Positions 8,667 to 16,768 of a stretch of 64,000 bases of DNA are shown here, in pieces. The position numbers and the translations under genes were made by a program. The notes beneath the pieces were generated by a model that did no database searches, was not told the DNA's origin, and saw only the letters and a program-made list of their open reading frames with translations. Every line of letters begins with the position of its first letter. Within the stretch, counting starts at the first letter, position 1. The DNA is from Niabella beijingensis (GTDB lineage Bacteria; Bacteroidota; Bacteroidia; Chitinophagales; Chitinophagaceae), in assembly GCF_020034665.1 (NCBI RefSeq), contig NZ_JAIQDI010000001.1, forward strand, positions 682,001 to 746,000. The letters are read 5' to 3'.

Positions 8667-9677
8667 TCATTCTGTTTTTGCAATAGTCCGTTTTGCTGCT
8701 GCCTGTGCGATCTCGATCGGTCCGTAAGGTCCGTATTTATGCTGCTGCTGGGAGAAGCTGTCGATATAAGGTCCGTACGGCATATCCAGCGGTTTTTTGT
8801 TCAGTAATTGCCAGTCGTCCTGCTGATCAAACCCGGGGCGTTGCCCGCTGTTGATGTAGGCGGCAATATCCCATGCTTCTTCGTCGGTAAGCTGCGGATT
8901 GCGGTAAGTAGCGCCCAGCGGCATGTTGTTCTTTATAAAACCGGCCATGCTGCGCAGCCGGAACAGTCCGGCGCCGTCATTAAAACTGTTGTTTCCCCAT
9001 AACGGCGGGTAGGTATAGCCGGTGCCTTCCGCATTGATCATCCCCGCACCATCTGTTCCGTGACAGCTGATGCACTTTGTGTGATACGCTGCGCGTCCCC
9101 GTTGCGGGTCCGCCGCCCGGTCCATGAACTTCAGTTTCATCAGGGAAGTGCCTGCAAATATTTTTCCTTTAGGAACACCATCGCCCAGCCATTTGATGTA
9201 GGCAGAAATGGCCTGCATTTCTTTCGAAGCGGTGTCCAGCTTCTTCCCGTTAAGACTGCGTTGAAAGCAATCATTCACCCGTGCATAGATATCCTGGATC
9301 CCGTTGTTGCGCGCCCGGTATAACGGATAGGTGGCCGCCACTTTTCCAAAGTTATTTCCATAAGGGACCGTTCCCCCTTTCAAATGACAGTTCTGGCAGT
9401 TCATGCCGTTGGTGATTGCAGCAACACTTCCTCTGGGTCCCAGGTAAGCAGCTGTGTTGGCGATCAGCTCATACCCGTAGCGTATCAGCCGTCCTTCTTC
9501 GGTATAATCCGGGATCTGGTAATGGTTCCAGCCCGTCCAGACCTGCTCCGCATCTGCCCCCGCCGTCGCCGCAGGTTGTTTCCGGTCCCGGTCTGTATTT
9601 TCTGTACATCCGTTTTCCAGAAGTACCAGTAGGGTCATAATCAGGAAAATAATAGCGGGTATCAAAAAAGCCTTCAT
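8667..9677 (-). CDS. tsdA: TsdA-like dihaem c-type cytochrome (putative thiosulfate dehydrogenase)
   Basis: A 336-residue exported cytochrome with two haem c attachment sites: CQNCH (residues 94-98) and CISCH (202-206). The first domain carries YRARNN and NDCFQRSLNG, placing Cys137 where TsdA/SoxA-type enzymes have the cysteine axial ligand of the catalytic haem. The second domain has PPLWG, SFNDGAG and IKNNMPLG, with Met252 as candidate distal ligand of the second haem. The family couples two thiosulfates to tetrathionate, or the reverse. The ATG at 9675-9677 gives a normal signal or anchor; an in-frame start 19 codons upstream is less likely. First gene of the putative sulfur operon. Confidence 0.83.
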   Translation of the reverse strand: MKAFLIPAIIFLIMTLLVLLENGCTENTDRDRKQPAATAGADAEQVWTGWNHYQIPDYTEEGRLIRYGYELIANTAAYLGPRGSVAAITNGMNCQNCHLKGGTVPYGNNFGKVAATYPLYRARNNGIQDIYARVNDCFQRSLNGKKLDTASKEMQAISAYIKWLGDGVPKGKIFAGTSLMKLKFMDRAADPQRGRAAYHTKCISCHGTDGAGMINAEGTGYTYPPLWGNNSFNDGAGLFRLRSMAGFIKNNMPLGATYRNPQLTDEEAWDIAAYINSGQRPGFDQQDDWQLLNKKPLDMPYGPYIDSFSQQQHKYGPYGPIEIAQAAAKRTIAKTE

Positions 9678-9747
9678 TTGCGATCTTCGTTTATGTAACA
9701 AAACTAGCTGGTACACAATGAAGAAAGAAATCAATAAATCGGATCGC

Positions 9748-9766
9748 CTATAACTTTAAGTTATAG
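9748..9766. promoter_or_regulatory. perfect 19-bp palindrome upstream of the TsdA operon
   Basis: The arms CTATAACTT and AAGTTATAG match perfectly around a single T. It lies 71-89 bases upstream of the cytochrome ATG. Its size and symmetry fit an operator for a dimeric regulator. There is no T-run after it, so it is not a terminator. Confidence 0.55.
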
Positions 9767-9831
9767 CAATATCAGTCTATCATTCAAATAGGATATAGCA
9801 TCCAGTAGCTTATCCCGATTAAAAGCAGGTG

Positions 9832-10710
9832 TCATTCCTGTTCCAGCTGGTGCTTGTATTGCTGTATATGTTCTTTTATGGCTTTATCCGGTTCGGGATA
9901 GCGGATGTCTTTATATTTCTTCAGTTCCTCCAGCAGGATGGAGGCCACGAGGTAACGGCAGATATCTTTATCATCCGCCGGAATGACATACCAGGGTGCT
10001 TTTCCGGAGCCGGTATGCCGGATAGCGTCTTCATAACACTCCATATAATGGTCCCATAATTTCCGCTCCGCAAGGTCTCCCGGCGAAAACTTCCACTGAT
10101 GCTTCTCTTTTTCCAGTCGCCGCAACAGCCGGTCCTTCTGCTCATTTTTACTGAGATGCAGAAAGAATTTAAAAAGGATCGTTCCGTTCCCGATAAGTTG
10201 TGATTCAAAATGGTTGATCTGTTCAAAACGTTGTTGCCAGAAATCCCCGGGCAGGTCCTCCACTTTTTCTATTCCGGGCAGGCGCTCGTTGAGCAGGTAT
10301 TCGGGATGCACCCGTGTTACCAACACGTTTTCATAATGTGTGCGGTTGAACACACCGAACTTTCCGCGTTCGGGGAGCGCAACGGCATGACGCCATAAAT
10401 AATCGTGCTGCAATTCAAGCGCAGAAGGGGTTTTAAAGCTGCTGACCACCACCCCTCTTGCATTGAACTCTTCAAATACTTCCCGTATCAGGCTGTCCTT
10501 GCCCGAGGTATCCATTCCCTGTAAACAGACCAGTACGCTATAACGGTTATGGGCATACATTTTCTCCTGGAAAGCACTCAGCTCCTTACGGATGCGCTTC
10601 AGTTCTTCCTTGGCATCCGCTGCATTGACAGCGGAAGAAATATCTGTGGGGTGTTTGCGGAGCTTAAAATCCCTGGCCGCTTTAAATTTCTTTTCGAATC
10701 CGGCTTTCAT
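9832..10710 (-). CDS. polyphosphate kinase 2 family protein
   Basis: A 292-residue PPK2 protein. Walker A GMDTSGKDS lies at about residues 65-73, followed by the family segments FNRTHYENVLVTRVHP and DDKDICRY. PPK2 enzymes transfer phosphate between polyphosphate and nucleotides; the single-domain length fits the class I/III group, and substrate preference (ADP, GDP or AMP) cannot be settled by eye. The ATG at 10708-10710 is chosen because the N-terminus MKAGFEKKFKAARDF is typical; an upstream in-frame start adds 16 residues that lack family character. Transcribed toward the TsdA operon, probably as its own unit. Confidence 0.9.
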   Translation of the reverse strand: MKAGFEKKFKAARDFKLRKHPTDISSAVNAADAKEELKRIRKELSAFQEKMYAHNRYSVLVCLQGMDTSGKDSLIREVFEEFNARGVVVSSFKTPSALELQHDYLWRHAVALPERGKFGVFNRTHYENVLVTRVHPEYLLNERLPGIEKVEDLPGDFWQQRFEQINHFESQLIGNGTILFKFFLHLSKNEQKDRLLRRLEKEKHQWKFSPGDLAERKLWDHYMECYEDAIRHTGSGKAPWYVIPADDKDICRYLVASILLEELKKYKDIRYPEPDKAIKEHIQQYKHQLEQE

Positions 10711-10799
10711 AACTACCTTTTTAGATGAACAGGGAAGATACAAAATACCGGGCAGCAAACCCGGGTCCCGGCACTAAATTCCGTGACGGGCGGGAGCGG

Positions 10800-11693
10800 C
10801 TAGCTGCCGGGTTCTTCTATCGCTTTCCGGTTCGTGCGCTTCAAGATCACCGCATGAAGGATCAGTGTGAGACTGATAATGGTAAAGCCCAGATAGAACC
10901 CGTTGTTCAGCGACTTGTTCTCTTTGAGGATAATAAAGGCCATCAGGATGCCGTAGAGCGGTTCCAGGTTATAAGACAGGCTTACTGTAAAGGCCGACAG
11001 TTTTCTTAAGGCACTCATGGAAAACTGGAAAGCCACTACCGAACAAAGCCAGGCCAGTACCAGCAGCCACAGAAAATCACCCAGGGAAGGCAGCAGGGTG
11101 GTTACGGGAAACAGCCGCAGATAAAAAGGCATTACCAGGGAAAGCGTTATAAACCCGCCGGTCATCTGCCAGGTGAGCACGGTTTGCATATTCACCCGTT
11201 TCATGGAAAACTTCAGAAGTATCGGGAACAGTGCGGCAAAAAAGGAAGAGATGAACCCCAGGATGATCCCCAGCTTGTATTGCGCATCGAAGTGGAAAAT
11301 AAGATAGATGCCGAATACCGAACAGATACCCAGGATCAGTTCTGTTTTCTTTATCGGCACACGGTTCAGCAGGGGTTCGAGGATGGCGGAAAAAAAGCCT
11401 ACCGCAGAAAGACATACCAGCCCGATGGATACATTACCGTATTTGATAGATGCATAAAAAAAGACCCAGTGCAGGGCCGATAAAAAGCCGATTCCGGAGA
11501 TCTTCAATGCCTCCTTGAACGACAGCCGCTGCAGTTTGCCGGTCAGCCACATCAATATCCAGAGTGTTACTGCGGCAATCATCAGGCGGTACCATACCAG
11601 CAGTCCTTCGTTCAGGGTGATCAGCTCTCCCAGGATGCCGGTGAACCCGGCAAGTAATACAGCGATATGTAACTGCAAAAACGCTTTTTTCAT
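10800..11693 (-). CDS. EamA/DMT-family transporter
   Basis: A 297-residue membrane protein with about ten hydrophobic helices in two repeated halves, as in the drug/metabolite exporter (EamA) superfamily. The second-half motif LSAFTVSLSYNLEPLYG is typical. The start at 11691-11693 places the first helix at the N-terminus; an earlier start would extend into the divergent promoter region. It is divergent from the arginine deiminase-like gene, 91 bases apart. The substrate is unknown; export of an amino acid or related metabolite is possible from the context but unsupported. Confidence 0.88.
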   Translation of the reverse strand: MKKAFLQLHIAVLLAGFTGILGELITLNEGLLVWYRLMIAAVTLWILMWLTGKLQRLSFKEALKISGIGFLSALHWVFFYASIKYGNVSIGLVCLSAVGFFSAILEPLLNRVPIKKTELILGICSVFGIYLIFHFDAQYKLGIILGFISSFFAALFPILLKFSMKRVNMQTVLTWQMTGGFITLSLVMPFYLRLFPVTTLLPSLGDFLWLLVLAWLCSVVAFQFSMSALRKLSAFTVSLSYNLEPLYGILMAFIILKENKSLNNGFYLGFTIISLTLILHAVILKRTNRKAIEEPGS

Positions 11694-11784
11694 TCCAGGC
11701 TGCAAGCTAATCAAAGAACTTTGATCGCAAACATTCATTCCCTTATTTTTGTTATTAACAAGTGTTAGCAGTCAACTATTCTAT

Positions 11785-13215
11785 ATGCAGATAAAAGTAA
11801 ACTCAGAGATCGGATTGTTGAAAAAGGTATTGGTGCACAGTCCGGACAGCGGCATCGGCAAGGTCATTCCTTCAAAAGCGCAGGACTGGCTTTTTGAAGA
11901 CATTGTGCACCTGGATACCATCCGGAGAAAGGAATACGATTATTATACAAAGCTCCTGTTGTATTTCTTAGACCCGTCATTAATAAAGGGCCGGCTGAAA
12001 TCGGTTGACGACCCTAAAAACAATTTCCATTTTTACAAACCGGGGAAACCAGGGTTCCATAATTCCAAAAACGTTATTGAGATACAGGAGCTGCTGGCAG
12101 ACATCCTGCAGGATTCCGCGATCCGGAAAAAACTGGTGGCTTCGGTGTGCGCGATCGAAAACTGCTCCTACCGTACCCAGGAACTGTTGCTGAAGCAACA
12201 GCCGGATGAGCTGGCCAAGATCTTTATCAGCGGCACCGGCAACAACCTGGACATGCTGTTTCCTCCCGTGCCTAATTTTATTTTTACAAGAGACATCGGT
12301 ATCGTTATAAACGACCACATCCTGCTGAATAAACCGGCCAAAAAAGCGCGGTTACGGGAAGCCTTGCTGATGAAGTATATTTTCTTTAACCATCCCCTGT
12401 TTAAGCAATACCGTTCCCGCATCATTGAACTGGCCGACAGTCCTTACCACTTCCTGCTGCCGGTGGATGCGGACGAATACAATGTAACACTGGAAGGTGG
12501 TGATGTAATGGTAGTAAGCCGGGAACATGTGGTGATCGGCATCAGCGAGCGTACCAGCATGGCCGCCGCACAGCAGGTAGCCACGATCCTTTTTAAAAAG
12601 AATATCGTTAGTAAGGTAACGCTGGTACAGATCCCGCAAAAGCGGGAATATATGCACATCGACACCATTTTTACCCAGGTAAAGAAAAACACCTGGGTAT
12701 TGCTGGGCGCTTTCTCAAAGAAACGTACAAAAAAAGAACTGGGTGATGTGATCCTGCAACAGATCGAAGATCAGAAACCGGAAACGACCGTTTCGATCCT
12801 GCAGTTCAGAAAAAACAATATTGCAAAACCCGTTCGCTTCTCCAGCCTCGAGGACCTGCTTACCGACATCAGCCGGAAAGACCTGAAGGTAAAAGGAAAG
12901 ATAGAAATCATTCATTCGGGTAACGATGAATTCCCTTTTGACCTGCGCGAACAATGGACCGACAGCTGTAACCTGCTGGCTTTAAAAGACGGGGTGGTTG
13001 TAGGATACGACCGGAATGACAAGACCCTCGAAGCCTTCCGCCGGGCGGGATTCAGGATCATCGACGTAAAGGAATTACTGCCCCTGATGGAAAACGGTAC
13101 CCTGAAACCCGAAAAGCTGAACAATGTTTTTATCACCATCCCTTCGGCAGAACTTTCCAGGGCCCGCGGCGGTTTTCATTGCATGAGCATGCCGCTGCTG
13201 CGTGCCGATATTTAA
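11785..13215 (+). CDS. arginine deiminase-family protein
   Basis: A 476-residue member of the guanidino-group modifying superfamily. Visible motifs include FTRDIGIVIND (substrate loop, with Ile where classic deiminases have Pro), LEGGDVMVVS (acidic catalytic residue), HIDTIF (catalytic His) and GGFHCMSMPL with the nucleophile at about Cys466. Classic arginine deiminases have about 410 residues, so this one carries extra sequence, mainly between residues 50 and 160. Expected reaction: arginine to citrulline plus ammonia. It heads a three-gene operon with a CtlX homologue. The ATG at 11785 is used because homology starts there. Confidence 0.85.
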   Translation: MQIKVNSEIGLLKKVLVHSPDSGIGKVIPSKAQDWLFEDIVHLDTIRRKEYDYYTKLLLYFLDPSLIKGRLKSVDDPKNNFHFYKPGKPGFHNSKNVIEIQELLADILQDSAIRKKLVASVCAIENCSYRTQELLLKQQPDELAKIFISGTGNNLDMLFPPVPNFIFTRDIGIVINDHILLNKPAKKARLREALLMKYIFFNHPLFKQYRSRIIELADSPYHFLLPVDADEYNVTLEGGDVMVVSREHVVIGISERTSMAAAQQVATILFKKNIVSKVTLVQIPQKREYMHIDTIFTQVKKNTWVLLGAFSKKRTKKELGDVILQQIEDQKPETTVSILQFRKNNIAKPVRFSSLEDLLTDISRKDLKVKGKIEIIHSGNDEFPFDLREQWTDSCNLLALKDGVVVGYDRNDKTLEAFRRAGFRIIDVKELLPLMENGTLKPEKLNNVFITIPSAELSRARGGFHCMSMPLLRADI

Positions 13216-13248
13216 ATTTTAAAACCCTACAGGAATAACCGTACCCAT

Positions 13249-14178
13249 ATGCAAACAACCTCGCATTTACTGATGATCCGGCCCATCGCTTTCGGCTTTA
13301 ATGCCGAAACCGCGGTAAACAACGCGTTTCAAAAACAAAACGGCAATTGGGATGTGAATGAAAAGGCGCAACAGGAATTTGATCAGCTGGTGGCACTTCT
13401 TCAACATCATAATATCAAGGTACAGGTGATACAGGACCGGCCTCAGCCCTATACACCGGACTCTATTTTTCCCAATAACTGGATCTCGATGCACAACGAC
13501 GGACAGATCGTTCTCTACCCGATGTTTGCACCCAACAGGAGACCGGAGCGTGCCAAGGGGGTGGTGGATGCCCTGAAAGAACAGTTTGTGATCTACTCCA
13601 CCGTAGACCTTACCGGTTATGAAAAGGAACAACGCTTCCTGGAAGGAACGGGCAGCATGGTGCTGGACCGCGTACATCAGAAGGCCTATGCCTGCATCTC
13701 TCCCCGTACAGATACGCGCGTGCTGTATGACTTTTGTGGTGTACTGGATTTCACTCCCGTATTGTTTCATGCAGCTGATGCTAACGGCACCCCGGTTTAT
13801 CATACCAATGTAATGATGAGCATTGGCGAGGATTACGCTATCCTGGCGACCGATACCATCACCGATAAAACGCAGCGTGACCTGGTACTCCGCTCCCTCT
13901 CAGAAACGGGAAAGGAAGTCATTCCCATCAGTATCGGGCAGATGGAACATTTCGCCGGAAATGCCCTTCAGGTAAGGAATACAGCAGGACAGCGATTTCT
14001 GGTGATGTCGGATGCCGCATTCGGATCGCTTTCACCTGACCAGCGGAAACAGCTGGAAAAATTCAATCCCATCCTTCATGCGCCGCTGGACACCATTGAG
14101 CAAAACGGCGGCGGCAGTGCCCGCTGTATGATCGCAGAGATCTTTCTGCCACCGCAACACATTCCTGTTACTGATTAA
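13249..14178 (+). CDS. ctlX: CtlX-type citrulline-utilisation hydrolase
   Basis: A 309-residue amidinotransferase-fold hydrolase. Diagnostic segments are PDSIFPNNWIS near residue 70, EGTGSMVLDR, HTNVMMSIG, and the C-terminal GGGSARCMIAEIFLP with nucleophile Cys293. CtlX proteins are linked to citrulline breakdown in Francisella and are widespread in Bacteroidota. It starts 33 bases after the arginine deiminase-like gene, so the two could act in series from arginine through citrulline to ornithine. No carbamoyltransferase or carbamate kinase is present in the window. Confidence 0.9.
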   Translation: MQTTSHLLMIRPIAFGFNAETAVNNAFQKQNGNWDVNEKAQQEFDQLVALLQHHNIKVQVIQDRPQPYTPDSIFPNNWISMHNDGQIVLYPMFAPNRRPERAKGVVDALKEQFVIYSTVDLTGYEKEQRFLEGTGSMVLDRVHQKAYACISPRTDTRVLYDFCGVLDFTPVLFHAADANGTPVYHTNVMMSIGEDYAILATDTITDKTQRDLVLRSLSETGKEVIPISIGQMEHFAGNALQVRNTAGQRFLVMSDAAFGSLSPDQRKQLEKFNPILHAPLDTIEQNGGGSARCMIAEIFLPPQHIPVTD

Positions 14179-14187
14179 AAGAAAACA

Positions 14188-14781
14188 ATGAAACAATTTC
14201 TTTTCTATGGTTTGTTCCTTTTTGTTGCTGTTACAGCACAGGCGCAGCATTCCTACAAAGACAGCCTGGATCTATTCCTGGAAAACTATGTAAAGGACCA
14301 CCAGGTGGTAACCGGGGCCGATAAACAATACTTCCGTTTTTTTCCGGTTGACGAAACCTACCGCGTGACGGCCCGGTTCCGGAAAGAAGAGAACAGTCCC
14401 TGGACGGCGTTCCCGACCTCCAGCGGTAAAACCAAGCAATACCGCATTTACGGATGGCTGGAATTCAAGCTCCACGGAAGCGATCAGAAACTGGCCGTTT
14501 ACCAGTCGCAATTCCTGTTGCAGCAAAAGGAATATTCCGATTACCTGTTCTTACCGTTTAAGGACGCTACCAATGGCAAAGACAGCTATCAGACGGGCAG
14601 GTACCTGGACCTGAAGACTTCGGATATTAAAGAGGGTACAGTAGTGCTGGATTTCAACAAAGCTTATAATCCTTATTGTGCCTATGTAAGCACCGGTTAC
14701 AGCTGTCCGGTTCCGCCAAAGGAAAATCATCTGAAGATCGCCGTTAATGCCGGGGAAAAACAGTTTGCCCGGGAACATTAA
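14188..14781 (+). CDS. secreted DUF1684 protein
   Basis: A 197-residue protein with a signal peptide (cleavage near AQAQ, about residue 19) and the DUF1684 core: a RIYGWLEFKL strand, GRYLDL, then the highly conserved C-terminal block with VLDFNKAYNPYCAY, the paired Cys of YSCPVPP, and AGEKQF. The biochemical function of the family is unknown. It lies nine bases after ctlX and probably shares its transcript. It converges on an RmlD-like gene with only three bases between the stops and no separate terminator. Confidence 0.87.
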   Translation: MKQFLFYGLFLFVAVTAQAQHSYKDSLDLFLENYVKDHQVVTGADKQYFRFFPVDETYRVTARFRKEENSPWTAFPTSSGKTKQYRIYGWLEFKLHGSDQKLAVYQSQFLLQQKEYSDYLFLPFKDATNGKDSYQTGRYLDLKTSDIKEGTVVLDFNKAYNPYCAYVSTGYSCPVPPKENHLKIAVNAGEKQFAREH

Positions 14782-14784
14782 GCT

Positions 14785-15672
14785 CTATCCTTCCAGTGTA
14801 TGGCGCATCCCCTCCCGGAACGGCAGCGGTGCATAACCAAGTACTTCCATGGCCCTGGAAATGTTCAGTCCGCTTTTTAACGGCCGGTTTGCCAGCGCCG
14901 GTAAATCCGCAGTGGACACGGGTTTTAGCTGATGGGTGTGAATACCCAGAAATGCGGCAGCCTCCATCGCCATCTGGTAAGGTGAAAGGATGTCCTTTCC
15001 GCAGAGATGAAATACGCCCGTGGCCTGCCGTTCAATAATGGCAGCAATACCTTTTGCCAGATCCGCAGCATAAGTAGGTGTGCGCTCCTGGTCATCTGCC
15101 AGCCGGTAGGCTTCATTGTTCCGGAGTTTTTTCGAGATCATCGTCATAAAGCAATCCCGGCCGTACAGCGGTTTCCCGTAAACAAACACGGTACGGACGA
15201 TCGCCCAGCCGTATGCATATTCTTTTACGGCCTCCTCGGCCTCCAGCTTGGTACGACCGTAATAGTTAACCGGATCTGCAGGATCCTCCTCCCGGTGCAT
15301 ACCCTCCCTGCCGTTAAAGATAAAATCGGTGGATAAGAAAATAAAAAAGCTTTTATATTCCGCAGCATTCAGCAATAACTGCACCGTTGCGGCAGTATTG
15401 ATAGTATAAGCCAGGGCCTTGTCGCCTTCACAATCATCGGGCTTGCTCATGGCGCCGCTATGTATCACAGCTTCCGGCTGAACAGCTTCAAAAACAGCGC
15501 TCAGGGTATAGGGATCCGTGAAATCCAGCTGGATAAACCGGTAATTCGGGGCATTAAAATCAGATTGGTCCGGTGTTCTTGATGTGGCGAATACCTGGTG
15601 ACCTGCTTCCAGTAATTGTTGTACCACATAACTTCCCACCAATCCGTTCGAGCCCGTTACCAAAATTTTCAT
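14785..15672 (-). CDS. RmlD-like NAD(P)-dependent sugar nucleotide reductase
   Basis: A 295-residue extended short-chain dehydrogenase. The N-terminal Rossmann motif is GSNGLVGSYV; the catalytic YGRTK follows STDFIFNG. The architecture is that of dTDP-4-dehydrorhamnose reductase (RmlD/RfbD), but no rmlABC genes are adjacent, so the substrate is not certain. The ATG at 15670-15672 is preferred because it places MKILVTGSNG at the N-terminus; an upstream start would run through the rpoD terminator hairpin. Confidence 0.82.
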   Translation of the reverse strand: MKILVTGSNGLVGSYVVQQLLEAGHQVFATSRTPDQSDFNAPNYRFIQLDFTDPYTLSAVFEAVQPEAVIHSGAMSKPDDCEGDKALAYTINTAATVQLLLNAAEYKSFFIFLSTDFIFNGREGMHREEDPADPVNYYGRTKLEAEEAVKEYAYGWAIVRTVFVYGKPLYGRDCFMTMISKKLRNNEAYRLADDQERTPTYAADLAKGIAAIIERQATGVFHLCGKDILSPYQMAMEAAAFLGIHTHQLKPVSTADLPALANRPLKSGLNISRAMEVLGYAPLPFREGMRHTLEG

Positions 15673-15693
15673 ATCGGTTGTTTGTATATAAAA

Positions 15694-15720
15694 AAAACTC
15701 CGGCAAAATACCGGAGTTTT
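15694..15720 (-). terminator. rho-independent terminator of rpoD
   Basis: A 10-bp perfect stem (AAAACTCCGG / CCGGAGTTTT) with a 7-nt loop. On the minus strand it is followed by a run of T. It lies between the rpoD stop and the RmlD-like start, so it ends the rpoD transcript. Confidence 0.85.
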
Positions 15721-15739
15721 CAGCGAATTCAAAATATTA

Positions 15740-16597
15740 TTATCCCAGATAGGATTTCAGCGCACTGCTGTACCGTGCTTTCTGCAATCTTTTAATAGCA
15801 CGTTCCTTAATCTGGCGGATGCGTTCTTTGGTCAGGTCATACTTCTGTCCGATCTGTTCGATGGTAACCCCATTCTCGCCATCCAGACCAAAATAGGCGT
15901 TCACAATTTCAGCTTCACGGGGAGACAGTGATTTCAGCACCCTGCGGATCTCATTACGCAGCGAATCCTTCATCACATCGTCATCCGTATCAGAGCCGCC
16001 TTCCAGCAGGTCGCCCATAGCCACATCCTCGGCCTCATGTACGGGTGCATCCAGCGAAGTATGACGGGTATTGCTCTGGAAGATATTGTTGATCTCGGTC
16101 TCGCTCATCTCCAGCAGCTCGGACAGCTCTTCTGTAGACGGTTCCCGCTCATGCTCCTGCTCAAACGCCATATAAGCTTTGTTCGCCTTGTTATAGGTAC
16201 CAATCTTATTCTGTGGCAACCGCACCAGTCTTCCCTGCTCCGCCAAAGCCTGAAGGATCGACTGACGGATCCACCATACTGCGTAAGAAATGAACTTAAA
16301 TCCTTTTGTTTCGTCAAAACGCTGCGCTGCTTTAATCAGACCCAGGTTCCCTTCATTGATCAGGTCGCTGAGTGAAAGCCCCTGGTGTTGGTATTGTTTG
16401 GCCACAGATACCACAAAACGCAGGTTGGCCTGAACCAGTTTGTCCAGTGCACGTTGGTCGCCCATTTTAATTTTCTGGGCCAGTGTTGTTTCCTCTTCGG
16501 GTGTGATCATAGAGATCTTTGAGATCTCCTGCAGATACTTCTCCACCGCCTGAGAATCACGGTTAGTAATTTGTGTAGCAATTTTTAGCTGGCGCAT
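15740..16597 (-). CDS. rpoD: primary sigma factor RpoD/SigA
   Basis: A 285-residue group-1 sigma factor of the short Bacteroidota type: region 1.2 near residues 15-50, region 2 with the conserved LINEGNLGLIKAAQRFD and FISYAVWWIRQ (core binding and -10 recognition), region 3, and region 4 with the helix-turn-helix around TIEQIGQKYDLTKERIRQIKERA. Region 1.1, present in proteobacterial RpoD, is absent. The promoters it recognises carry the TAnnTTTG -7 box seen before many genes here. It is monocistronic, with its own terminator. Confidence 0.96.
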   Translation of the reverse strand: MRQLKIATQITNRDSQAVEKYLQEISKISMITPEEETTLAQKIKMGDQRALDKLVQANLRFVVSVAKQYQHQGLSLSDLINEGNLGLIKAAQRFDETKGFKFISYAVWWIRQSILQALAEQGRLVRLPQNKIGTYNKANKAYMAFEQEHEREPSTEELSELLEMSETEINNIFQSNTRHTSLDAPVHEAEDVAMGDLLEGGSDTDDDVMKDSLRNEIRRVLKSLSPREAEIVNAYFGLDGENGVTIEQIGQKYDLTKERIRQIKERAIKRLQKARYSSALKSYLG

Positions 16598-16768
16598 AAT
16601 AGAATTTAATTATGATAACAGTCCGGAACAAACCCGGACCTTCTCCCTAACAATATTAACAGTTTTTTTAAAAACATTCAAAGATACAACAGAATTCACG
16701 AAAAACCATCCGGCTCCGCAAACTTCTATGTAATATAACAGTTTTTTTGAAAGATAGTTATACCCTGG

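Noticed and set aside
16598..16768. Small gene between rpoD and lgt
   Set aside because: The spacer has stop codons in all frames and only short frames; nothing supports a protein or tRNA.
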